Positions 50,601 to 61,420 of a DNA stretch of 64,000 bases are shown one piece after another. A program made the translations under genes and the position numbers. Source of the stretch: Hippophae tibetana (taxonomy: Eukaryota > Streptophyta > Magnoliopsida > Rosales > Elaeagnaceae). Position 1 is the stretch's first letter, and each line of letters begins with the position of its first letter. The DNA is taken from the NCBI GenBank assembly GCA_037013495.1, contig CM072809.1, forward strand, positions 3,224,001 through 3,288,000. The letters run 5' to 3'. Under the pieces are notes generated by a model, which saw only the letters and a program-made list of their open reading frames with translations, did not search any database and was not told where the DNA came from.

Positions 50601-53003
50601 TTACACGTAAACTGTTATTAGATAAATGACCAAGTCGTTGATGTCATAGATGAGAGTTGGTGGATACAGTGTTTGAAACAGAGAAACATTTAGCCTTTTC
50701 AGAAATAGTCAGGTAGTAGAGTCCTGCTTTCTCAGTTCTCATCCCAATTGTCTTCCATGAGCATTTGTCCTGAACAAAGCACATACTATTAGTGAAGGTG
50801 ACATGGAAAAATGAGGTTTGAGTTAGTTTGGCTACTAAAACTAAGTTTAATTTGAAGGAGGGAACACACAAGACATTATGAAGTATGAAATTATTTGAGA
50901 AATGTACAGTGCCAATATGTGTGACACGGGCAAGATAATGATCTGGTAAATGCACATGCCGATTAGTGACTGGAATGCTGGAGCTCATAAGGTTTTGGGA
51001 ACAGACCATGTGATCAGTTGCCCCTGTATCAAAAATCCAACGAGTTTCTGAATGGAAAACAGTTGCACATAATGTGTTACCTGAGGAAGTAGTCACTTGA
51101 TTTGTCATGCTACCTGATTTGGATTGATTGAGAAGTGTAAGGAGCCCTTGATATTGGGCAGATGTAAGATTGTGGGATGGTGTCTTTGTGTCGGAGCAGT
51201 TTTCCTGAAAGTCAGTATGATGAGCTTTAGAAGGGAAGCCATAAGTTGTGTTTCTCTTATCTTGAATTTCTCCTTTCTTCCGACACATGTTGATGTCATG
51301 TCCATTCAAACCACAGAAATTACATTTGAGACGCTTTTGGCAGTTTTCAAAATTGTGTCCATTGAGACCACAAAAATCACATATGAGGTGACTTCGGCAA
51401 TTCTCCTATATTGTTGCATCTATTGCACTTGAGATGTGGGTTCCTTGTTGGGTAATTTTTGTGAGGATATTGTGGACGACTATCTCTGGAAACAAGTGCG
51501 GCAGCTTCTCGCATCATTCCTATGCTTTGAGCGGAGACAACTCTTTGCTTTTCATCTTGAACAATAAGTGAATATACCTTATTTATTGTAGGTAATGGTT
51601 CCATGAGCAAGATTTGTCCGTGTGTGATGTGTAAACCATGTTAAGGCCCATGAGAAACTTTATGGTTCGTTGTTTTTGTTGATATTCTTGTAATTCCCTT
51701 CCGGCATTTCCTCCACAATGTGGAAGAGGACATAGTGCATCACGACTATCCCATAAACTTTTCAATTTGGTATAGTATTCTCCAATGCTTATACCTTCTT
51801 GCATGCAATCATGGATCTCTTGCTCAATGTGGAATAGGTGCACGTTGTTGGTGTGCGAAAAGCGTTCCTTTAATTCTTCCCATAGCTCATATGTAGTATC
51901 ACTATACATGACACTTTCTGCAATTTTGGGTGATATGGTGTTGAGGATCCATCCTTTGACAAGAATGTTGCAGCGAGTCCATTGTTTGATTTCTGCTTCA
52001 AGGTTTGTTGATGGCCTTTTGATTGTGTCGTCAATGAATCCTTCTTTGTTTTTGGTTATTAGAGCCATGAGCATTGCATGACTCCAAATGTGATAGTTTT
52101 CTTGGTTTAAGGATTAAGCTACGAGAACCATGCCTGGTTGGTCTGAGTGGTGTAGATATAATGAATAGCTAGGGTCATCATACCATTTTCGTAAAGTAGG
52201 GTTGGTATTGGTAGTTATAGACATTTTTGGTTGAATAAATTTGAAAGAACGAGATAAGTTTAAGTGTGTTTTAGACAATAATGACTATTTATGAAATAAA
52301 TAATGGACTGAAATATGCTTTATCTTATAGAAAATGAGTCAAGAATTACAGAACCAGAAATTTCAGCCACAGACCCGATCGGAAAGTGGGTGAACCGGCG
52401 TCTAGAGTGGCTGGAACGACGGCTGCAATGGTGAAGCACTGAACTGGACCGGACCGGGCCGAGGACCAAACTGGGTGAACGACGCGTTGTTTGTTTCAGC
52501 ACCGAGCGAACGACGTGTCGTTAGAGTCGTCTTCCTCAACAGTTGGCGCGTGTGGCTCCGGCGAGGTGCGTGGAACGCTGGTGAGTTTAGACAAGGCGCG
52601 TGTGAGCACATGAAGAGGTATTTTGGCTTGATTTTAATTGCAAATTGCTCAGATTCTTCTGAATAATATGATGGGATGAAATTTAAATTATTTTTTGAAT
52701 CGAAATTGGTTTTGAAAAAAAAACAGATTTGAGGAAAAATGGGAAAAAATTTCTATGGGCTGATTTTTCTGGGAATTGTTTCCTAAGCTCTGATATCAAG
52801 TAAGAAATGGATTTATTGATAATGAATAAACGAATGTTTACAACTTATTTATACAAAAGAAAAGAAAATTTGTAATAATTAAAAATAAACACAATTATAG
52901 AGAGGCATGTTCTTGGAAAACTTATCATTACCCACCAAGTTGTTGGTGGTTGCTTCCAGCTGGTGTGTTGGTTGTTACCAGTTGGATCTCATGTTCTTTA
53001 ACA
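47647..53003 (-). mobile_element. Ty1/copia LTR retrotransposon fossil D (RE1/RE2-like), near full length
   Basis: LTRs at 47647-47849 (203 bp) and 52799-53003 (205 bp) are flanked by the perfect 5-bp target-site duplication GATAG (47642-47646 and 53004-53008). The primer-binding site is TGATATCAGAGC on the minus strand (52787-52798) and the polypurine tract GAGGGGGAA (47850-47858). Parts on the minus strand, in order, are gag with the motif EYYTKLKSLWD (about 52235-51580), zinc knuckles (about 51460-51280), protease with WIFDTGATDHM (about 51040), integrase (about 50650-49850), RVT_2 reverse transcriptase with [21 protein letters not shown] (about 49324-48770) and RNase H (about 48745-47970). 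I count about 20 differences between the LTRs, ~10 percent. It is broken, with roughly ten disruptions. At the often-used 1.3e-8 substitutions per site per year it would be about 4 million years old. Confidence 0.93.
52230..52790 (-). other. GC-rich untranslated leader of element D
   Basis: Between the primer-binding site and the start of gag lie ~560 bases. The part at 52370-52600 is far more GC-rich than anything nearby and carries AACGACGCGTTGTT and ACGACGTGTCGTT palindromic motifs and a CGGACCGGGCC run. Such ACGACGTCGTT-like and GGTCCGGTCC-like motifs are familiar from leaders and LTRs of plant retrotransposons. Open frames here are shadows. Confidence 0.5.
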
Positions 53004-53009
53004 GATAGA

Positions 53010-55229
53010 GACTTAGAGTCTGCTTCGCTCGACAATTATAATTGAGAATTGATCAATAATATAATAACCAGATCGACTTGTGTTGATATGACAAGTGAGG
53101 ATTAAGAAAAGTGATGGCCAAGTTTGTGTATGAATTAAAAGTAACACTATTCTAGTGCCTAAACAGTGAATTTTTGAAATGAAAAGAACAAAACTTTCTA
53201 CTTTTCTTTTGCCTTTCCTTTAGAAAAAAATAGTACCAAATTTATAATCAGTGTGAAGATACCAAATAGACAAATAATAAAATTTTATAATTGCTAGAAA
53301 CTTTAATCCACAAATTTTAGTTTTGAGTTGTGACATTAGCTCTAAGTTTTACATTAAAATTTTATCTTACACCAAAATTATACATAAGTGAGAAAGGATT
53401 CGGAGTATATCTTAATTCTCAATAAATAAAATTTTAAAGTAATATTTATAAAATTATAAATAAATTATATATACAAAATATAATTAAGGATTTTAAAATG
53501 TAAACTTTTTAACATTTATTAACTCACTACAAATTTAATAATTTACACATATTTTCACTAAAATTATATATGTATAATATATTTTAATAATTAAAAAATA
53601 ATTAGTAAATTTTGAAATATTTAATACTATATTTTATTATATATATACATAGTAACTGCTGAATGCAAATACTAAATCTGATACCAAACGACATTACATA
53701 CAATTTACACCTTACCAAAGGTTCACTAGAGCTATAAAAAAAACATGCATCAAACTCGGGATTTGATTTAAGAGAGAGTACATTAATAATGAAGTCCAAC
53801 GTGTTTGGACATTTGGTGTTGGGTTTTATAGTTCTAATCCAGTTGCAAAATGGGCCATTTAAACATAAAACGGGCCTAAATTAGTAAAAATTGATATAAT
53901 ATATAATGTTTTCTTTTCTTTTAATCAATTTTATAAAACTATTAAAAATTTATCCTAAATTTTATAACTTTATATTCATAAATATCAAAATAACCTTATA
54001 TTATGATTTAATAAAATAAAAATAAGATTATATCATTAAATATTTTTATCGACCACTCTTAGAGTACCCACAATCTACTAGAGTTTTCAATGACCATCAT
54101 TGACAATCTTTCATAATTTTTATGACCATCATCTATGATCCATTGAATTTCCAACAACATCATAGGTGACCTATTTTAGTTTCAATCACCTTCGTTGGCA
54201 ACTCACAATATATAACATGTTATATTTATCATAATTCTAACGACATACCAAATGTAACATATTACATCTAACGTAGTTTCGATAACTCATCATATATATA
54301 TAACCTATTACATCCACTTATATTTTTATATATAACATTTTATATAAGTTTTTACCTTTATATAATCTAACTCTAACTTTGTATGTAATATGTTAGATGC
54401 ACATTCCACATGTTTGTTGGTAGTGAGTGTGGGAGCATTAGTGGGGTTTTCCAAATGAGATCGGTCAAAGGTCATCTTTGATGGCTGGTGAAGATATAGT
54501 GGGTTATGACTTTAATCTCATTTTATTAAAATTATAAAATATTAATATTTTTGTGTTTTTATTTTATAATTTGATATAAAATAAGGAGTTTTTGTACGAA
54601 TATATAATGAATTTTGAAAAATGAAACTATTTGAAAAAAAAACTACTGGCAATGATGTAACTTTTTACCGTACGTCCAAAGCTACGCAATTTAAGAAACG
54701 AATAGTAGCTCTTATATCCATTTCACATCACTTTTACAAAATTCAGAAAATATAAAAAATAATACTTCTAAAAATTATAGTAATAAGAATAATATCCAAA
54801 TAATATCGAATAAAGTTCAATTCAAAGACGTTAAATATTAAATGTATCTAAATGATTGTAGTTTAATTTAAACAACCTCTAATTAGACTATGTCAAAAAA
54901 AAAATTGTGTGCTAAACTTTTTTTTTACTAATAAAAATGTATAATATGAAAATAAATGATACTATTTTTATAGTTATAAGTTTTAAATATACTATTTTAT
55001 TGTTTTTACAATTCGATTTGGATGTAAATATCAAAGCTTTAATGATGTTTGGTTAACTTGAGTAGAATGAAATTGGAATTGATTTATTTCAATTTTATTT
55101 TTGTATGTTCTAAAAAAGTGAGAATAGAATGAAATCAATTCTTAAAATAGAAGAAATGAGAATTCTTTCTCTACACCTTAGGAATCATAATTCCATTCTC
55201 ACCTAAATTTTTGTTTCGATTTTACATTA
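53010..55229. other. AT-rich intergenic DNA with a possible inverted-repeat element
   Basis: No supported gene. About 53940-54060 and the reverse complement of about 54500-54640 share a similar order of AT-rich blocks around a ~450 bp interior, which suggests a degraded TIR element (low confidence). A pair of GGGCC motifs (ATGGGCCATTT and CGGGCCTAAAT) lies at about 53850-53880. Confidence 0.4.
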
Positions 55230-55615
55230 ACCTCAAATATAATCATAAACCATATATCCTATACCCTAAACAAACACCCTAAAACCTAAACCATATTTAG
55301 AAATATAATAATTTTAACAACCCATAAAATATAACTCTAAACATTATACCATATACTTTATACCCTATACCTTAAACCTTAAATATTAAAAACTAAAACT
55401 CTAAATCTTAAACCCTAAATCTTATTTAGAAAAATAATAATTATAACCCTAAACTCTAACCTTAATCCCAAAACTCCAAAATTAAATCATAAATTATATA
55501 CCCTCTAACTTATACCTTAAACCCTAAATCTCAAATCTTAAATCTCAAAACCTTAAACCCTAAATCTCAAATCTTAAATCTCAAAACCTTAAACCATATT
55601 TAGAAAAATAACAAT
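55230..55615. repeat. degenerate telomere-like (CCCTAAA)n array with a higher-order period
   Basis: Many variants of the plant telomere heptamer are visible (CCCTAAA, CCTTAAA, ACCCTAAA, AACCTAAA). A perfect 36-bp tandem duplication occupies 55521-55556 and 55557-55592. A block like ATATTTAGAAAAATAA recurs at about 55292, 55428 and 55596, giving a higher-order unit of about 140-165 bp. It is non-coding. Confidence 0.75.
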
Positions 55616-57590
55616 TTTAATAATATATTTTATTTTTAAGAAATAGTTATTTAGAAAAATAATGCTTTGAATAATGTACTGTGTGTTATGAAAAAATAAA
55701 AATTATATTATATTATTTAAATTATAATGAATATATAAATATTAAGATAATATAAAATATTTTTTATTACATTTTAGTTATAAACCAAAAATTATAATAC
55801 TTATTTTTTCTTTAATTTCAGTAGTTGACTTAAACAATACTATTTTGTTTCATTCTATTTTCATTCTTATTTCCATTTCATTATATGAATCAATTGGATC
55901 TTAAACCATACCAAGCATCTTGGATGAATACGAAGAGGGAGTGCGAGGAATCCAGAAAATCAAAATAATTGGCTAGTATTGCAAATCCATTTCACATGAA
56001 TAAGCGAAGACACAAAATATAGATCGAGGAGGTTTTTCTCTTGATATATTCGTTTGGGTTATTTTGCGATTGTCGTCTTTAGGTTCATTGATTAATTTGC
56101 TATACTAACCTACTTCAAATTTATATGCCATGTACTGCTAAATTATTCTAATGGATTTATACATGTTTTAGAGAACATTAATCTAATTAGTTCTCTACTT
56201 GCCATTTTAATTTTCTTTTATCACAAATTAAATTGACTTGTTATACAATATTAAAATATTGGTATGATAATTAAATGAATTTGGCTCATCACATATGAGC
56301 TTAGATTTTTGGGAGATTTGTGACCGAAACAATTAATATGATATTGAAGCATGTTATCCTGTGTTTAAATTCTTGTAATCCATTTTTTTTTTTGAATTTC
56401 AATGTGAGAATTAATTCTAAAAATATGAATGAGTTCTTTATTTTTCAAAATTATTTTGATACATACCACAACTATAAGGAGTGTGCCTAAATTTGTGTCT
56501 AGGTTCCTAATTTCTAAATTAGTTATTAAACTTCCCGTGAATAGCTGGGCATAAAAGTTTAAAGTCATCATAAAGGTGATAATTGGAGTCTTAACTGGTC
56601 ATGCTGATGAATATATACATTTCATCAATTATATTCACGAAAAGTTATGCAAGAGGCCAAGAGTCGTTAAAATGACTCAGCATTGAGAAATTATTCACTC
56701 CTTTGATATAGGTGATTACGTAGATATTTAAGTTAATAAAATATATTTAGTATAAATATTTTTTTTTTTTTTGAAAAACATAATTACTCAATAGAGAATA
56801 TATTTGGTAAGAAGTGTATGTACCAAACTTTCTATTTCCCACTGATTTATGTGTATAGGGTATGTCATGTGTGTGTGAACAAACAACAAGGCAAATGCGA
56901 ACCAGTGAAAAAGGTTATATCTTTTATGGTTGCAATGGTCAAAAGTTTGCAATTTCTCAAAAGAAAAAGAAAAAAGGAAAGCCACTTAACGCGTTTGCTT
57001 ATGAGACGGCATTCATATAATCCCTTTTAAAACAACCACGTATAAAGCTTAGTGATAAAGTTGAGATAAAAAGAGAAGTCCAGGCATATTTCGATGAGTA
57101 GACTTTATTATTGTTCTAATTATGTACAACTAATTATCTGAATTTTGTTTCCTTTATTTCAATTTCCAAGCTAGCTAACTAGCTAGCTAAAAATGTACAT
57201 GGAGTACATAGTACAATTTCTTTCAGCAGATGGGAAAGTAAAAAATGTAAACGTTGATTATATATTCAAACCATGTATAGACTTTACAAATTATAAAGAA
57301 ATTATAGGTGTAACAAGTATGTCAAACCAATGAAGATAAAGGATATGTAAGAGTATATTTATTATAAATTTATGATATATTACAAATGATATGTTATAAA
57401 GTATTATTAATTAATATTACCTAACAAAAATAAATTAATAAGTAATGATGTATTAATCTATATTAATAAAATTAAAAATTAATATAATTTTTTATTTAAA
57501 AAACATAGAGAGAGTTCAATATGATAAGTAGAAGTAATTAATAACTACTCAGAGCTCCTTAGTCCTTATCTTTGCATTATTCTGTGTCTA
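55616..57590. other. AT-rich intergenic DNA
   Basis: No gene supported. A palindromic AGCTAGCTAACTAGCTAGCT run lies at about 57171-57190. Open frames at 56365-56571 and 56788-57030 have no recognisable features. Confidence 0.55.
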
Positions 57591-58840
57591 CATGATTTGA
57601 TAGCTAGGTAGCCTAGCTAACGTCTCTGAACTCCCCCAGGTCGGGGAAAGAAACAAAAGGAAATTAGGCAAGGAGATAGAGTTAGTAGTAATAGATGTAG
57701 GTGTAGGTGTACAACATTGACCAGTTTCAGCTTGGTGCTTAATGACAACCACACACACACGCAAGAAAATGTTGCACAATCTGATGACAAATGTTATACA
57801 GAGAAAAAACTTTAAAAAATAAAAATAAAAAATAATTGACATTAACAAGTCTAGGTTTCTAGGACAACATGTATCTTTTACCATTGAATCTCAGTTCCTC
57901 TTATAGAATCCTCATGAGGTGATGAATAGTGGTGGAAGAGGAATTTGTAAGGAGCAAACAGCTAATGAATTGCAGAATACTCTCAACATTACGTACTAGC
58001 TAAAGAGAATGAACAATGTTAGGGTTTCAAAAGAACTCATCAACAACCCTCAAAGTTGTTTTTGTATTGTGCATAAATCTTAATAACGTCATTGTCAGAT
58101 TGAGAGATGCTGAAAAAATGAATCGATTGAACAAAGTTAAAAGATTGATAATCAAGGAATAACTTTTTTAAAAAAAACAAAACAAAAAAAGAAGAAAAGA
58201 AAACATGTTAGTATTAATAAGTAACTAACTCAAATAATTAAATTTAATTGGTAGAAATGAAGCTTTTCCTGGATCTTAGCTCTCCTACGATACTTATTCT
58301 CTCTTAGGATATACAGAAATGGGCTTGTGAGACAGTGGTAGAGTGGGAGTGACTAGCGTGTCTTGTTCATTTTGGCATGGTTAAGGATTTACTTATTTTG
58401 ATATCAGTGCCCAAATGTTTAGACCTGAAAACCCTAAGTGAGAGAAAGAAAGTGTGAGATAGTTTAGCAAAGCTCTCAAAAACCAGATCTGAAAAATTGA
58501 CAGAAAGAGACAGATGCGATACTGGAAAATCATGATGAGGTAAATCAGTTTAATGATATGAAACAGAAAAAGGAGTTAATTATAACAAGACTGACATATA
58601 AACACCATCGACCAGAAAGATGGAAAAGCAAAAACTAAGCAATGATGAAATTTTAATTTATAAATTACTGATCATCGATCAATAACTACAAATTAAAGTA
58701 ATTAAAGTCAAATATAACTATCATTACCTCAATCTGCAACTCAAAAATTAATAACGAAATTAAACGAAGCAATTAAAAACAAGATTAATTAAAGGTCAAA
58801 CCTTTTTACATGCAAATACCCACGATCCATCAAGATTGTG
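57591..58840 (-). ncRNA. likely 3' part of the primary MIR166 transcript
   Basis: Downstream of the MIR166 hairpin on the minus strand the base composition is more balanced than in the flanking desert, as expected for a transcribed non-coding region. Plant pri-miR166 transcripts often run several hundred bases past the hairpin and can be spliced. There is no conserved open frame; the 98-codon frame at 57588-57884 shows no domain. The extent is inferred. Confidence 0.3.
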
Positions 58841-58846
58841 GAAATT

Positions 58847-59011
58847 GTTTTTTTCATTAGGGGGAATGAAGCCTGGTCCGACGACACTATGTTTATCAAT
58901 TTTCTTTTATATAAAAATCTTGGATCTAGAAACAGATCAAGAAATTTTTATTTTTATTTTGTTAAAAAAAGAGTCCTCGAGCCAGACAACATTCCCCTCA
59001 ACACCAAAAAC
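58847..59011 (-). ncRNA. MIR166: MIR166 microRNA precursor hairpin
   Basis: miR166 directs cleavage of HD-ZIP III transcription factor mRNAs (PHB, PHV, REV, ATHB8 and ATHB15 in Arabidopsis) and so sets leaf polarity, vascular and meristem patterning. On the minus strand the mature 21-mer is at 58881-58861, beginning TCGGACCAGGCTTC and ending ATTCCCC, identical to the conserved plant form. The star strand is on the 5' arm at 58995-58975, beginning GGAATGTTGTCTGG and ending CTCGAGG. The arms pair throughout. Below the duplex the stem continues with G-U and A-U pairs, two mismatches, then five T-A pairs and a closing G-C (59011 with 58847), giving a ~165 nt hairpin with an ~93 nt terminal region. 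Both arms are intact, so it should be functional. Short open frames over it are shadows. Confidence 0.97.
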
Positions 59012-59059
59012 TCCACATAAGTTCTTCTTCAACTTCTGACCCCCAAGAGACTCGCCTAT

Positions 59060-59250
59060 GTTCAAGGGGGGTGAGAGATAAATGAGAGAGAGAGAGAGAG
59101 AGAGAGGTAATGAATACAGAATGATGAGTGAATTGAATGAGAGCGATATGGGATGAGCTCTGTGTGTGTATGTGGAGGTTATAACTTATAACAAGTGAAT
59201 TAAAGAGGAGTAAAAAAAGCTAACGTTATAAAAGACAAAATTATTGGTGC
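59060..59250 (-). promoter_or_regulatory. MIR166 promoter and leader region
   Basis: On the minus strand there is a CCAAT box (59242-59246), a TTTTATAA TATA-like element (about 59226-59233), and a long CT dinucleotide tract about 130 nt further down (59086-59107). CT tracts near the start site are common in plant promoters and leaders. Transcription would start near 59195 if the TATA assignment is right. CCAAT and TATA are unusually close, so the assignment is tentative. Confidence 0.35.
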
Positions 59251-60054
59251 AGGCTATACCCTACCACCTGGTTTCAAACTTCCAGAAAAGACCACGAACC
59301 CATGCATCTCTCTCTCTCTCTCTCTCTCATTCAGTCACACTAACGCATAAAAAGACACTTACTATTAGCATTGCTGAAATTGATCGTATGTTATCCACCG
59401 TTGGATTTCGCAGATGATCCCCGATGTTAACACCTCGTACAACCATTCACTTCAACAATTACTACCCCTCCCTAAGCTAATAAACACATCTCTTTAATAT
59501 TATATAATTATTACTACCAATTGATTACAATTATCGTATATGTTTCTTCTTGTTAATGTATGGGTTCAATCACAATAGCGTACGTATGTATGTATATGGA
59601 GAAATTGTTATTTGTTCTCGTGATAACACGATGTTTTACATTAATATATTTTATGTATTCTAATATTATAAATATTGATAATTAATTAATATCAATAATA
59701 TAATAAATTATTTAATATTTATTTTAAAATTAAAATATATATAATTTTTCAATCTAAAATGTATAGACGTTTTTCTTAATTTTTGTTACGTGGTGATTTT
59801 GATTGTGTCATCAACATTAGTCCACAAAACCAAATTAATTACATGTAGGCTTGCAGAGAGATCGAGGACAATGAGTAGTTTTTAAATAGTAAGATGACAT
59901 CAATTTTGATTAAAAATATAATAAATAATAAATAAAGTAAATAGAAAAGGAATCAAAAGTAAATGAGAGACTGAAAGTGAGTCAGAGGAGTGGTTGAGTC
60001 ATTGAGCTGCCCGATAATGGAATACTCCATTTAATAGGTTTGGTCACTTTTTTT

Positions 60055-60086
<32 letters not shown>

Positions 60087-61380
60087 TTTCGCCAATCTTG
60101 AAGATTAAATTAAAAAGAAATTTTGATATTTAACATTTAAACATTTTTTTCTTTCTTTTTTTTAAGTTTATCGGCAGGCGTGTCACTTATGTGCAGAAGC
60201 GAGGAGTTCGAGGCCGACAGATGGGGTTCAGGGGTCCATCCTCATTTTCACCCTCCCTTTTAAACTTTTTACCCCCTTTCGCCTTTTCTGGAGTCACACA
60301 AATATATAATTAAGTTGATACGATATATTGTCAAACTTTCTTAAAATAATAAATCATTTTTTGTATTTCTCAAATTATTTAAGTACACGTAACATTATAA
60401 TTTATTTATATAAGTAAATTTAAATATATGTATATAAACCTAATATTGCTAAAATGTTTCAAAGGAGATGAGAGAGTTCACTCCCACTACCAACATTGTT
60501 TTAATAACTGTGCATATTAATCGAAAGAATTAGTTCACAAATATTAAAAAAAATACAAATAAAGTATTTTGTGATTAATCTAATATTCTAACAATATTTA
60601 TTTTAAATTATATAAAATTATTATTCAAAATTGAAGTTTTTCTAAAATTTTAGGTTCTTTCCTGTTAATTTCCATTTTGTTTTGGGTCAGTTAGGGTTAC
60701 ATTAGAGCTTTTTTGTGATCGTTATATTTGGAAAAGAAATAGAAAAAAAATGGTTAAGTAGAGTATTATTATAATTAAAAATAAATCATAATTATAATTT
60801 TTTTATTCATTTTTAATTAAATATAGTTCAGAAGTTTTGAATGTATCTATAAATAATATTCTGTTACATGATATTTGAAGCAAACTTAAAATATATAAAA
60901 TTTTGCTAATTCATTATTCATATATGAATTTTTATTGCTAACCCCTTTTTATTTAACACTTTGTTTGCTATGTTTAAGATTAATTTTTTTAATACACATA
61001 TTATCTTCAATTTAATGTATATCTTTCTAAATTTGCTTATTATTATTTTTTTATTTAATGAATGCCTATGCAACAGTATATAATATATATACATATATAT
61101 AAAGTAGTGATATTATCTTAATATTACTGCTATACAAATAATTCATTAATTATAATTTTATTTAATAACAATAGTATTAAAATATAATTAATAATATATA
61201 TAAAATAAATATTTTATATATTTTTATTATAGTAATAACAAAAATAATTGTTGTTGTCATATTTGTATATATTGATTTTTTTTATTCAAAAATTAAGTTT
61301 TGATTTTGTCTCAGGACAAAACTTGGACATTGGAACAATAAAACTACAGTTTTATTAATTTGATTATCAAAACATGCGCA

Positions 61381-61420
<40 letters not shown>

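Noticed and set aside
57588-57884. 98-residue open frame on the minus strand near MIR166
   Set aside because: No domain. Its position fits the non-coding tail of the primary MIR166 transcript better than a gene.
58836-59039. Two overlapping 60-67 residue plus-strand frames
   Set aside because: They cover the MIR166 hairpin on the opposite strand and are shadows of its conserved arms.
60170-60260. Possible tRNA-like segment around GAGTTCGAGGC
   Set aside because: No acceptor stem or complete cloverleaf could be built around it.
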